Of a stretch of DNA of 64,000 nt, positions 12,794-24,772 are shown piece by piece; position 1 is the stretch's first letter, and every line of letters begins with the position of its first letter. This DNA is from Zygnema circumcarinatum (taxonomy: Eukaryota; Streptophyta; Zygnematophyceae; Zygnematales; Zygnemataceae). The position numbers were made by a program, and so were the translations under genes. The notes below the pieces were generated by a model. It had not been told where the DNA came from. It was given only the letters and a program-made list of their open reading frames with translations, and searched no databases. Location: assembly GCA_037447605.1 (NCBI GenBank), contig CM074804.1, positions 5,033,613 to 5,097,612 on the forward strand, in the 5' to 3' direction.

Positions 12794-15700
12794 ATGTCAG
12801 GGCAGAGGTTCATGTTTTGGGTAGCCTTTGCGTATATGGTTATTTCCTTGCGGCTCTGTTTGACGGATGGAACAGATCGCACTCGCTGCAATTGTAAAAA
12901 TGCTCAATCAAAAGAGTATCCTGCTGTTATTCCTGATGTTCAACATTTGCTATTTGCAATTGCGTCTTCCAACAGTACTTGGGAACGACGAGCTCGTTAT
13001 GTGAGGTGCTCTTTGTAAACTTTACCGGAAGCTATTCAATTGCTGCAGATTTTCCTACTATTTTCTGCGGGAAAATTGCCTTCTTGTATAAGGACGAGAT
13101 TAACCAGATGCATGCGTCCTTTTTATACATTGAAAGGCGTTAGTTTAATCTGCTGCAGGACTTGGTGGGATCCTGATACCTTCCGTGGACACGTGTGGTT
13201 TGATCGAGTGCCTGTAGAACGGCATGCTAGAGATCCTGAATATAAACAGTCAAGCAGTACAGAGCACCTGCACTACGACGGCACGGGAAAGCGGAGATCA
13301 TTGCGCATGGCCCGGCTTGTTGTGGATGCATTCAGGCTGAACTTACCAAATGTGCACTGGTACGCAGCGCGCCACTCATGTCCAGATTGCATTCCGATCC
13401 TGCAGATAAAGTAGGGGTAACTTAGATTGCTGATTGTTGACATCTGTAAGAGTCCTGTAATGAATGACTTAGATTGCTGATTGTTGATATCTGTAGAGTC
13501 CTGCAATGAATTTCACCTCCTCAATTTCAATTTCCTCACATACTGGCCATAGAATTGTACTCGATGGTCGGAAGTTCATGCACTGATCGAGTTTGGGATG
13601 CAAGCAACCCAGTGCAAGAATAGCCTTTTTGGAATCAGAACTATCACATCGTTTATGTCAGCTTGAGTGATCCATTGCTATTTAACTTAGCAGACATGTC
13701 AGATACGAACTGCTTACAAGGTCTGTGGAAACGGGCTTGCAGGTATGTGAAGGGGGATGACGACACCTTCTTCAATCCATACGGTATTGCTGCGCTTTTG
13801 TCAAAGTACAACCACAACAAGCTGCTGTATATTGGAAGCCCGTCCGAAAGCCATGGGCAAAACAGCTTGTTTTCGCATGACATGGCATTTGGCGGTGGGG
13901 GCTTCGCCATCAGTAAAGCATTAGCAGCGGCACTCAATTTCACCATGGACGAGTGCTTGGAACGCCACTCCGATCTGTGGGGCAGCGACCAGCGTGTTCG
14001 TCTTTGTGCTGCTGAGCTTGGGGTGGGATTGATACTCGTCCCAAAACTCCAGTTTTGCATATTTTTCCGAAATAGATTGAAATCTCAGTTCGTGAAAGTG
14101 CTGTGAACTGTAAAGAAATCGTTATTTTTCTTCGGAAAACTGAGCAGCGTCATTGCATTGAGGACAAGTCTACCGGGTATTTGAAGATGGCAAAATTCGT
14201 AAATTCTTAATTTTGGGGTTGGAAAAAGCTTTTGCTTCTAGTAGCATTTGCAAATGACCAAAAGGCGGAGTACAGCAAGTCTACGTACTTGCTTCCCCAT
14301 TTTCCCATGACGCGGTCCATATGAAAATCTTTTATCAGTCGCGAGAAAACGAATTAAAGTAGTTGGAGCATAAGAGAGAGCAAAAATCACTCTTAGTTCT
14401 TGGATGCTAAAGGTGTTGGGTCATGCAGGTCCAACTCGTTCGTGAACGGGGTTTCCACCAGTGTGATGTGCGCGGATCCGTTGCCGGACTGCTCGAGGCA
14501 CACGTCCCCGAAGTGTTTGCATCTTTGCACCACGTAGAGCAGCTCAGTCCAGTTCTCCCCAGCACACAAAGTCGGGTGGAGGCTCTTCAGAAGCTGACGA
14601 AAGCAGTGCGCCCTGACCCTGTCGGTTTTCTACAGCAGGCAGTTTGCTACGATCAGTAAATACTGCTACCACGCAACCATTGCCAATGGTGCTAGAAAAC
14701 AACACTTTTACTAATCGTGACGAGAATTGTCGGCAAGACGTCGTATACCTGTTAGAACCTGAAGCAATCGAAGTCCTCTGCTATAGGGTGTAAAACTAAG
14801 ATGCTCTAAGCCTAGAGCTGATTCTCAAAACCGTGTTTTGCATCGTGGATGGGATGGAAGCAGGAAGTCAAGTAACTGGACAGCCTCCATTTCGTGGGGT
14901 TATTCCGTGAAGATTTACCCCAAGGTAGACCAGAAGTGGAGTGGGTCAGTCCTCGCATTTTTAAATTTCTTCAAGAGTATTATGTGATGGCATGTAGAGA
15001 CACATAAGGAGCTCGAGCTTGTCTGCCATAGGACAAGGTAAAGCAGAAGTGTTTTTAAGGTACGATCCATTTGAAAACCAAATTTCACCGACTGAGTTTG
15101 AGGAATATTTTTTCCAGGAGAAAACTTCAATGCTGTTCCAAGTTACGATCTGTGATGGGTGTATTGCGCCTTCCTTCTCGCAGGTTATTAGGCTCTCTGT
15201 ATTGGAGCGAGTGGAACGGACGTTTACTACATTTGACCCGGGAGACGATCCAGTTGTGTACGACTTCAACACAAGAGATGTATGGGTACGGTCTTCCCAC
15301 TGCAAGTCTCGTCACTGTAGGGGACAAAGTTAGTTGTAAGCAGAATAGTTATACTTCGCAGGACATTTCTGTGGCCTGACTAGGGCATTTTGCTTCTACT
15401 CCATTTCTCCAGAGGGTTCTGACTACAGCGTTTTTGTCTTCTGCAACTTCTGTCATTTGTAGGCGATGGCTCCGCCGAATGATTTCTGCGGGCTTCCTTT
15501 TGCGATGTGTGTAAAAAATGTGGACCGGAGGGGTGATGGCGCCGTAGTAAGCACTTACGAACGTTGTAATGACTTAGGAACGGCCGTGGATCGAAGTCAT
15601 TGCGATGTCGACATTGCACGAATAGGAACATTGCATGTCATACGGATGCGACCTATGCAAGTTCCAAGGTCAGACAACGGGCTTTCACAAGGGCCCACTC

Positions 15701-15810
15701 TAAGGCGGCATTGTTGTCAACGAGTAGAATTTAATGCAAGCCCTGATCAAATATATTCAGGAACCATTTGGCTTCATGAATGCAGAGACGGGCAAGCAAT
15801 AAGGCCCTGA
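12794..15810 (+). CDS. Fringe-like (DUF604) glycosyltransferase, copy B
   Basis: Paralogue of copy A, predicted Golgi glycosyltransferase. Seven exons: 12794-13005, 13159-13359, 13743-14022, 14429-14655, 14864-14924, 15184-15285, 15463-15810, giving 476 aa. The N-terminus is short, with one hydrophobic anchor or signal segment at residues 7-22, then VQHLLFAIASS. The metal-binding GDDDTFF motif has its aspartates at 143-145; AFGGGGFAIS and SDQRVRLCAAELG follow. The five internal exons are 201, 280, 227, 61 and 102 bases long in the same phases as in copies A and C, which confirms the model. The final exon repeats the Cys-rich ending (LRRHCCQ). It is more diverged from A and C around the DxD loop (WYVKGDDD) and has almost no stem region between anchor and catalytic domain. 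All key motifs are intact, so it looks functional. Confidence 0.87.
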
Positions 15811-17299
15811 TTTATTCATCTTTGCAGTGCACGCCTTGCATTGGCTGATTCGGAATGAAGCTTGCGTGTGTAGTGCGAGCTAATGTGAGGTCTATTTCCA
15901 TATTGAGTACTTAAGCCCCAAGGTAAATGAGGCTGATGAAGTTGTATGTAGTTAACAAGTAGAGTACCTCACTATGTAGCCAAGCTCTGTGCTTTCCATG
16001 AAGGTGTGGTCCCTTTTCTAAAATTGAGTGAGAATTTATTCTCTGTTGGCGTTGGATAATCTCTCCTGCTGCTCTCCTGCTGCTTCGTATCGTGTATGGC
16101 AACTTCCACGTGACTAGCCGAACTCTGTCTTGCTGAGCTTCCTACAGCCTGCCGAACCTGACTCTTCGTAAAGCATCCCATAGTAAAAAGTCGAGAATGA
16201 TTTAAGGAAATGAAGCTCCTTGGCGACTCATGGCCCAACGCCTCCCACATGACATGATTGATCGGTTTCAAGCGCATGTCAATCCTATTGCTGAAGCAGC
16301 GTAACAACAACTGTCCTGCAGAAAGGCCGACCTGCAACTCTTTTTTGAAAATACGATAGTTCTTCCATCCTGCACGAATGCATTTCCGACACAAGCAAGT
16401 CGGCGAAGGAGCAACTCCCACTGCTCTTTCATTTTTGAAGGGCGAGTTCGTGGAAATTCCGCAGCCTGTTTGTACAACGGAGAACATAGGTACGAGAATG
16501 GCAACGATAACGGGAGCAGGACTGGGAGCGGGCCCTATCCGGACTCCGGAGGGATTGGAGGCATCGCGGGAACAAGCTGCTGAAGAGCTGAAGAGCTGTC
16601 CAAGTGAGAGAGGGAGAGCGACCCCCTGAAGGGTAGGGCTGACTGAAGGGAGGAAGAGAGATCGGAAAGTGGGGCCGTTCATTTTGTGGGCAGTTTGCAG
16701 AACAAGAACAGAACCCGCTTTGCTTTTGGTGATTGCCTCTGCCCGCGGCTCGCGTGTTGCATTCGGACTCACCTGACTGCGCTCAACGAGTTGGATTCAT
16801 CACAGCCCGAAACACGGGGATGAATCACGGCATCACTGTGAGGCCTTTGCGTGTCGCGACCACATTCCTCGAGAGAATCTCGTGGAGGTGGACTAAGCGA
16901 TAATCCCGTAGTGAGGATTTAGGGCTTTAGGGCAACTTGTTACTTTCAAGTTATGAAAGTTGACACTCGAGGTCAACGCAGTCAGGGCGAGGCTGCCAGG
17001 GCTGCTCCTTGGGGAAGCACATATCAACTCTGCTGCCTCACACGCCAATACTTCTCCACTACCTTCTTGTACAAGTTGATACGACCAAGACTTAAGATCC
17101 ACCCGACTTTTGATTCCCAGTAAGATCATTGGCAAGGAGCCCCTCCCTTTGCTTTGACGCACTGCAGTGCGAGGAAACAATGCACAAAAGTATTTTTCCT
17201 GCAACGTCGACTTTGCTGAGAAATAGATCAAAGCTCAACCTACACCCTGCATGCCTGTTAGCCAGGTCTTGACGTACCCAATGGCAGCGTGCCATACTT
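15811..17299. other. Convergent gap between copies B and C
   Basis: This region lies between the stop codons of two facing paralogues and must hold both 3' untranslated regions. It also contains a 266-codon open frame on the minus strand, listed separately. No repeats or transposon ends were noticed. Confidence 0.45.
15972..16772 (-). CDS. Hypothetical 266-aa open frame
   Basis: An uninterrupted frame of 801 bases with an ATG start, in the gap between convergent glycosyltransferase copies B and C. The product has one hydrophobic stretch (PAPVIVAILVPMFSV) and a few cysteines (CLCRKC) but no family motif I recognise. It could be an intronless lineage-specific gene, a long non-coding transcript or chance. 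Length beyond chance expectation is the only support, so confidence is low. Confidence 0.2.
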   Translation of the reverse strand: MSPNATREPRAEAITKSKAGSVLVLQTAHKMNGPTFRSLFLPSVSPTLQGVALPLSLGQLFSSSAACSRDASNPSGVRIGPAPSPAPVIVAILVPMFSVVQTGCGISTNSPFKNERAVGVAPSPTCLCRKCIRAGWKNYRIFKKELQVGLSAGQLLLRCFSNRIDMRLKPINHVMWEALGHESPRSFISLNHSRLFTMGCFTKSQVRQAVGSSARQSSASHVEVAIHDTKQQESSRRDYPTPTENKFSLNFRKGTTPSWKAQSLAT

Positions 17300-20200
17300 T
17301 CAGTGTGTTGTGCCCCGTCGAGGAGCGATCAGCTCCCCCTCTTCACAGTCACCCAACAGTATGGTCCCCACGGTTTGATTTTCCACTTCGTGGAATGTGG
17401 TCTGCTTGCAGCACTGGCGCCTCATATTGGGCCCGGCAGACAGTCCGTTCTCCGGAATTTCCACCCGCATCGGGTGAGAGCGGATGACTCTTATAGAGTG
17501 AAGTCTCGCAACTTGAATGTCGCAAAAACTCCGGTCGATGTCCTTTTGTGAGTGGGGCCGCTCGTACGTACTCTGAACGCCTCCGTCAGGGAGCGACTCC
17601 ACCTTCGCAATGTACATCACATAGGGAAGGCCGCAGGGTTGGTCCGAAGGTGCCATGGGCTGAACATGACGAAAGGCGAGTGTTAGAAATGGCTATTTTC
17701 GTAACAGGACGGAAGAGCAGCCTGAGGAATTGTGGTCGACTCATGTAGACTCGCCTTTACAGAACGTGTGTTCATGTCGTATGCTGGCGGGTCCCGATGA
17801 CCTGTAAATGTCGGACTTGTCCGCTCCATCCGATCCAATTCTATAATGCGAACAGTCTGCAAGGGATGAACCCAGCTTTGCGTTCGCTTGTCAGCAAAAT
17901 CACCTCCGTGTTTAGATAAGAGATATAAGGAGCCTCGTTAAATCTCGCTGTCATTTATGGTGGGCTAATCGGACATTTCTCAGCAGCTGGAGACATCGAA
18001 GGCGACTGACCTTTGGATAGACCTTCACCGAATAACCCCAGGCGATGGAGGCTGTCCATTCATTGGTCAATCTGAAATCATCCACCTCTAGCCTCGTCTG
18101 TTAAAATCGTTTTTCATAGCGAAGCGCAACGGTTATCTCAGCACTCTTTTGTCCTTAACTCCTTTTGAAAGTTGAAACTTCTGATGAGAGTCTCAAATTT
18201 GTTCCGATAAGACTCGTCGAACTGGAAGTGGAAGGAGCCTATGAAAAAAGAAAACGGTAGAAATACAGGGGTGTGGGAGAGAACTCACTGGTCATAACAT
18301 ATCGCTTGCTGTAAAAACCCAATTGGATCGGGTCGAATTGCATTTGACAAATGGCGAAGTGCGGATAGGCGGTCGACCATAGAAGGTATGACAGGACGCA
18401 GCACATGCAGATGGTGCAGGGAAGCAAACACTTCCGGAGGGTGAGCTTCCATAAGGCCCGCAATAGAGCCCTGCAGGTCGCACTGGTGAAAGCCCCTCTC
18501 ACGCGTCACGTGGACCTGCAGCCGATTCATATACCACAAGCATCAAGCTTTTCGACCTTTTCTTTGTAAGGACGGACTTGCTGCCACGCCGAGTGGAAAC
18601 AGCCATTTCCCCCATGGCTGTAGTGTAAGGCTCTAAGTAATTGTGAAGACTCACCCCGAGCTCCGATACGCATGCAGCCACTCGCTGATCGCTGCACCAC
18701 AGTTCGCTGTACCGCTCCATGCATTCGTCAAGCGTTCTGTTCAGTGCTGCTGCCAACGCTCCGCTGATGGCGTACCCGCCACCTCCGAAGGCGATTTCGT
18801 GCGACACGATGCTGTTCTGCCAGTGAGTCTCCGACTGACTCCCAATGTACAGCATTTGGGTGTGGTCGTACTTTGACAGCAGCCCTGCGATTCCGCGAGG
18901 GCTGAAGAAGGTGTCGTCATCTCCTACCACGAACCTGAGGAGCGAGGAGACCATTACAAGACACTTGTGACTGCCCGGAAAAACTCGCTTTTGAAGTAGA
19001 AGCACTCTATTCGTAGGACCGGAAGAGCTAGCTGACTTTGCTGTTCTTATCCAGGTGGTGGCGAGTTTTGCAAACGTTGTCAGTAAAATCGAATATACAT
19101 TTATCAGGGGTTAAGCTTATAGATAGCTCAATCGACTCCGAGGACTACTCTCATGCTTATGCTTTTAAGGATGCCTGGTATGACGTATGCCAATCGATCG
19201 TAGAAGGGCGTTTGTCCTTACACCTTTGCAGACCAATATTTGTAGCTGCACATTTTTAATGCTGCTCAAAGAAACTTGCAATTTGTAGAGTTTAATGTCC
19301 AGAGTAGGATGAAAGAAGAGCATTAATTCTAATGCGTACCATCGCACATTTGGCAAGTTGAGGTGAAAAGCTTCAACAACAATTCGCGCCATGCGCAAAA
19401 ACGACGTCATCCCTGCTCCATGGTGACGTATGTGACTCGTGTCTCCGTAAAGCCGCAGCTCGGGATCGGAGGTCTCACGGGAGGCTGGAAGCACGTCTGT
19501 CCATACGTAGCCGCGCACCTCGGTTGCGTTCCACCACGTCCTGCACGCAACAGGTTGAATAGCCGCCTCAATCGCAAAAAGAGGAAACGACAGATGGATG
19601 GCTCACAAAAGCAAAAACAGTTGCAATTACAAACAAATGTTCTGCTACTTAATGTTTTTCTTTTTCTTGCCGGGCTTTTTTTTCCGGGAGGAAGTGATCA
19701 GCGTTAAGCTGACTGCTTCACGATATATCCGGCTGGGCAGACGAAGTTGTCGGGAAGTAGCATCGTCGAGTGGCATTGCAGGGTATGTGATAGAATACTC
19801 GCAGCGGTCATTACCTGGTGAAGGCAACGCGTTGCGGCCATGTTCTGCCCGAAGAAGCTAAGTTGAACAAGACGTGCTGCAGCCCCGTCATCTCCTTGTC
19901 GGAGCGTTGCCACTTTACTTCCGTTGGTGTTGAACAACTTAGTTCTACTCCAGCAGACAAAGTTTGCAAACCGTCGAACCTCGACGTGTTAAGGCGAGGA
20001 TCCGACTGCTCATTAAAATGGTACTCCGGGACAGTTCTATTCAAGCCCTTATGTGGGTTCCGAGGCGGCGCAGGCTCGTCCTCTCCCTCTATCCACCGAT
20101 TGGCCTTCTCATCTGAGATTTTTTCCTCCTCCCCTTCCACAGTCTTCATCGAGGATTCCTCAGCTATTACTTTTTTTGAATCAGCTGTGCCACTTTGATC

Positions 20201-20530
20201 GGGGAAATGGTGAGCACCCAATGAATTCTGCGGAGTGTCTGGTGCTGCTGCTGCTGCCATGGACTCGGTCTCCTTCTGACTGTTGCTAACACTTTTATTT
20301 CCAAATGTATGGAACGGCCTCCATAAATGGCCACTAGAGGAATACTGAGGCGATACAGGGCCTAAGGTCCCAGCTCGCTGTAGCCATATCCCCGGCAAAA
20401 ATGCCAAAATTCCGGTGCTGACCACGAGCATTAGCAGCATCAGCGTCAGTACTGAAAGAGGACTCTTACGCGGCCGCCTCCAGGTATGCGCAACAAAACC
20501 AGCCATGAAATTTGGAAATTTAATTCCCAC
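17300..20530 (-). CDS. Fringe-like (DUF604) glycosyltransferase, copy C
   Basis: Third paralogue, facing copies A and B. Seven exons in transcript order: 20530-19815, 19540-19340, 18934-18655, 18515-18289, 18071-18011, 17856-17755, 17659-17300, giving 648 aa. The transmembrane anchor is at residues 25-45, followed by a long low-complexity acidic stem of about 150 residues absent from A and B, then LQHVLFNLASS. GDDDTFF has D311-D313; AFGGGGYAIS, CSDQRVAACVSELG and GFHQCD are present. Internal exon lengths match copies A and B exactly. By homology the sixth exon ends at 17755, which requires a GC-AG intron (AAG then GCGAGT); a GT donor six bases earlier is an in-frame alternative that drops two residues. 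Its N-terminus is closest to a standard Golgi type II enzyme, so it may be the ancestral form. It shares a 568-bp upstream region with the cystatin gene. Confidence 0.87.
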
Positions 20531-21098
20531 TCTGAAGGTCTCTCGTGAGACTTCACACTGCTTTGCTTTTCTAATGCTATTTGGGCAAAGTTCTGCTCCA
20601 GTGCAGACAATCTTTCAAAATGATCTAGGGCTTACTTGCAACTTACTATCAATCTTTTTTTACGAATCTCCGCTCCCCATAACCCGCAGGAGTTGCCATG
20701 GCTGCCTTTCACCTGGTCAGAAACGGTCCACAGGAGTGGCCACGGCTGAGCGGCTCCGGCGGCCATGCACAGCCATGCATGCATGCAGGCCATCGCCGGG
20801 AAAACCGCTCTCCGGAACTCCCTCGAGGGCGCGCCACGTGCTCGTATCGTATCGCCCGACATCGGAGAGGCTCCTTGTGGAGGCTCAGCTGTCGCAGTTA
20901 AACTAGAATTTCTATGTTCATTTAAAAGACGTTCATCCGCACAGAACGTTGGGAACAAAACTGAAACGGGACGGAGGGTCTTTCTTCTGCCACGTGCCAC
21001 CCTGAGGAGAGCCCTCCAGCGGAGATGATGGCTTGGGTCGCACGGGAGAGGCGCCACGTGTCGGTTTCCCACCCCTTCTCCCGCCGAGCTCGGGTGCC
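20531..21098. promoter_or_regulatory. Shared upstream region, copy C and cystatin
   Basis: Head-to-head intergenic region between the start codons of glycosyltransferase copy C (minus) and cystatin (plus). It contains several CACGTG/CCACGTG G-box-like hexamers (near 20834, 20991 and 21055), the type of site bound by plant bZIP and bHLH factors. No function can be assigned from sequence alone. Confidence 0.45.
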
Positions 21099-22895
21099 AT
21101 GACTCGCTCCGCTGCAGGTCAAGCGGGCGGATACTTCTTCATTCTACTTCTCTGCGGGAGAGGTTTAGGGTTCGCTATGGCGGGCATGCCCGGAGGTCTC
21201 TCTGACGTGAAGAAGACGGGAGAGAACAGCGTGCAGCTTGAGGAGTTAGGTCGGTTCGCAGTCAGCGAACATAACAGCAAGCAGGTGAATTACTCAAGAC
21301 ATAACAGGCATAAAGAAATAGAAGGTGACTTCTGATTTTGGTAGGAGTTCGGTATGGTTTGCAATTTGTAAGTTTTGTCGGAACCAGATCAAGTTGGGGA
21401 TAGATTCTGGAATTTTGCAGCATGGTAGTGGTAAGGCGTATGTCGCCCGTATTTGGTTCCGTCAATTCTGCACTCGTTTTTTTCTCGTCGTCAGTTTCAA
21501 TTCCACTCGTGGTTCTTGTGCAAGAGTCTTTAAGTGTTACCGAGGGAAGGGCGCATACAGACAGAAGCGTTGGAAAGGGTCAGGACGGAGTAAATGTGGC
21601 ATTCTATCTTCGTTTATTTGGGGCCTATTTCACTGTGTTTATTCCTTGCAGAATGGAAACTTGGAATTCGTGAAGGTGGTAGACGCCAAGCAGCAGGTAG
21701 TAGCTGGCATAATGTACTATCTGACTATCGAAGTTGTCTCCGGCGGTCAACGGGGCCAGTGGATGGCGAAAGTGTGGTCAAAGCCATGGCAGCAGCACAG
21801 GTCCCTTGAGGAATTTAAGTTTATTGGCTCGAAGGTAACTGCAGCTGATATTGGTGTTTTGACGACAGGTCAGTGTGGACTCCTTTAGAATTTAGGATCC
21901 TGGGTGAACCTCGATAAAATATTAGTGAGGTTGCATCCTGGTTCTGCGTGCAAGGTGAATTACCGATGCTGTCGGGATAGTTTTGCAGAACAATTGTGAA
22001 TTGTTAAGAAGCACGAACGTGTAAAAGAAGCACCAGATTTATAGCGAAATGATTTTTGTAAAGAATGGAAGATTGATTTTTTTGTTGCTCGCTGATCTAT
22101 CATGGGCAATGGAGTGGTCGTGTCCTAGTTGTGTTGCATAATCTTCATCATGTTACATGTGCGTGCTATTGCTACCCTTTACCTGCTTTGCATCCATTGC
22201 CTATCCAATTCTGTACGCCCTGTGTGCGATTGCTGTGGTCATTCCCCAGCTGCAGGTATTTACTGCATGTTTAGGTCAGGGTCGGCCACATGTCACTTGG
22301 TTGTCGAAAGCAGCTTGATTATTTTAATATATCTGTTGTTTTCTTATTGTAGAGCCATCGCACTTGAACGTGGTAGCAGTGGACGATCCATCAGTAACCG
22401 AAGCAGCTGACTATGCCGTGAAGGCAATACAACGAAGGTCCAATTCGCTCTTTCCATACGAATTGCAGGAGATAGTGAGTGCGCATGCAGAGGTATGCAT
22501 CGACTGCTGCTTCTTGTATTGTGAATGGTACCTTTCTGGTTGGCTAGTAGTTCACAGAAGATCCATGTTCTCAATAAGTTTAATACTTCTGCAAACTGCA
22601 TAGCTCTTTGGTCATTCTTTTTTGCTTTTGTTGGAATACCAGAGCTTGACTATCTTTGCTTTATTTGTTTCCTGTATAACTATTGATTCCAGAGAGTGAA
22701 GTGTCCTTTCGAAAGTGAGCTTGTGTGGAGTTCACTGATCACTTCCTGCCTTTCATTTGTAAGCAGAGAGGAGATGGAGCACTCTTCAAAGTGGTCATGA
22801 AATTGCGGAGAGGTACCAAAGAGGAGACGTGCAATGCGGAAGTGCACTGCAGCGGCGAGGGCCAGTGGATGCTGAAGAAGTTTGATATGGAGTGA
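21099..22895 (+). CDS. Phytocystatin with legumain-inhibitor type extension
   Basis: Secreted inhibitor of papain-like cysteine proteases, probably with a second activity against legumain (vacuolar processing enzyme). Four exons: 21099-21284, 21652-21834, 22355-22492, 22767-22895, giving 211 aa. The hydrophobic segment at residues 12-26 is a signal peptide. Inhibitory elements of the N-terminal domain are all present: the Gly pair G32-G33, the plant helix motif LGRFAVSEHN (50-59), the reactive loop QVVAG (77-81) and the second loop tryptophan in KPW (W108). The first intron falls just after the EHN helix, a site common in plant cystatins. The C-terminal half is a second cystatin-like domain without QxVxG but carrying SNSL at 152-155 followed by FPYEL, the motif known for legumain inhibition in long phytocystatins. 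An acceptor at 22355 is used because the one two bases upstream breaks the frame. Family assignment is very secure. Confidence 0.92.
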
Positions 22896-23186
22896 AACAC
22901 TCGTGTATGATAGGCAACGATAATGCTTGAACTTGGTTTGAGAGTAACCCCCTCGAAGACTTCATGCTTTCTAAAGAGCGCAGAGAAAATGTTTCTTGCT
23001 GCTATGTACAGAATCTATTCGCTCGTGGGTTGACCGTGCAAGGTCTGTCGTTTTGTTGGCACCAGTGATGCTGATGGGGGAACTTCTCGGCTTCCGTCAC
23101 TGAATGCCTGAAATCGTTTCATGCTGTGGTGAACGTGTTGTGATTCTCTGAATTGTTCAACTTGTTTGAATGAAATTGAACAACTT

Positions 23187-24149
23187 GGGTAGTGTTATTT
23201 CCAGCCCTTCTCTGGATCAAAACAGATTTTAGAAAGGCTTCTAAACGGAGAATGCTTTTTTCACACCTTTTTAGAATCGGCACAAGGCATATTTTATTCT
23301 TGCAAAAGAATGAAAATGATACCCCGTTAATTTGATTTGAATACCTCGTCCCCCTAATTACTTTTTTTGAGATAAAAAAATATCGGCCTGGCCGGATCCG
23401 CTCGGAGTGCAGTGAGTTCTCAGCCGTCGATTTCCTCGCAGAGCGCCCCACGGAAACCGTTAGATCTGCAGGGGCCGGGCTGGGTCCCAGCGAATGGCAC
23501 GAGTCCACGTGCCCCGTCAAAGCCGACTCACACTTGCGAGTGCGCGCCCCTTCAGCCCGAGATCTCCGCAAAATTATGAGCTGGACCGGGCATTCTGTGG
23601 AAAACTGGCAGCCAATCACCATCTGCCACGTGTTCTGTTTGACATAGCCAATTATGATTGGTCCAGGCTCTCAATGTTAACAAAATTTTGCGTTTCCTCA
23701 AAGTTGCGACCATATGACTTTTGTAAGGACTCACTTTTGAGTCGGCTTTGACGGGACACGTGGACTCGTGCCATTCGCTGGGACCCAGCCCGGCCCCTGC
23801 AGATCTAACGGTTGCCGTGGGGCGATCTGCGAGGATATCGACGGTTGAGATTCACTGCACGTGCTAAGGACGCACACCCGCGAACGATCTCGTGGAGGAC
23901 GGATCTTCCGCTCCGAGCGGATCCGGCCAGGCCGATATTTTTTTATCTCAAAAAAAATAATTAGGGGGAAGAGGTATTCAAATCAAATTAACGGAGTATC
24001 ATTTTCATTCTTTTGCAAGAATAAAATATGCCTTGTGCCGATTCTAAAAAGGTGTGAAAAAAGCATTCTCCGTTTTGAAGCCTTTCTAAAATCTGCCCGG
24101 CCAGGACGGGCTGTTTTGATCCAGAAAAGGGGTGGAAATAACACTACTC
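23187..24149. mobile_element. Foldback transposon with long terminal inverted repeats
   Basis: About 0.96 kb with near-complete dyad symmetry. The left end reads GGTAGTGTTATTTCC and the right end is its inverse complement; arms of roughly 350 bases match with a few indels, including CGATATTTTTTTATCTC-type stems and a CCGGATCCGCTCGGAG block. The unpaired centre (23540-23720) contains CAGCCAATCACC, CCACGTGTT and ATTGGTCCAGGCTCTCAAT, which recur in the element at 44.4-46.7 kb, so this is a dispersed family. No transposase frame is present, so it is non-autonomous. The target-site duplication is unclear (AACTT versus TTTAACTT flanks), which leaves the superfamily undecided. It lies just downstream of the cystatin gene. 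Confidence 0.8.
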
Positions 24150-24772
24150 TTTAACTTTGCGAAGTTTTTTTTTTTTAACATTCGGTAGAGATGACCCTAA
24201 AAATAATAAACGTGGAACTGTTTTACAATGTAAAGCAATTTAACTATTTGAAGGCAACTGTTCTCGCATGTCATTACAGAGAATGTCTGGAGTTTAAAAC
24301 TGTGTATTTCCTTAATGCCTAAAGAATGCAGTGATAGGCGAACTCATGTAGTTCCAGTAGCGGTTCCATGACAAGCCACATGCGTCGTACGATGTCATGT
24401 GAGTTGAAGGATGTACTTATTGCACAAACAGTGTACAGATTTCTTGACAACCGGGCTTCTATTACAGCCTCAATGTCAAAGACATTTGTGGAAGGTCTGG
24501 ACTAAGGCGGGGCAGAACAGTCTCTTTGCACATCAACCATTCTGCTTTTCACTATACACAACAGAGTAAAACTTGCCAAAACAATGTGTCACATTATGAT
24601 TGAATAGTTTCACAAAGTGACCAATAAAGAATGCCACAGGTGTTTTGCAGTGGCAAAAGAATGACGTCAGACGACATAAGCGTAATTTCACAAAGATAAA
24701 CATAACTACATCATTCCTATCCAATGATAACTTAAAAACAACCAAGGGATAAAAAAAAGATAGCATTATGCC

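Noticed and set aside
23119-24154. Two similar open frames in opposite halves of the foldback element
   Set aside because: They are the same inverted-repeat arm read twice; there is no transposase motif.
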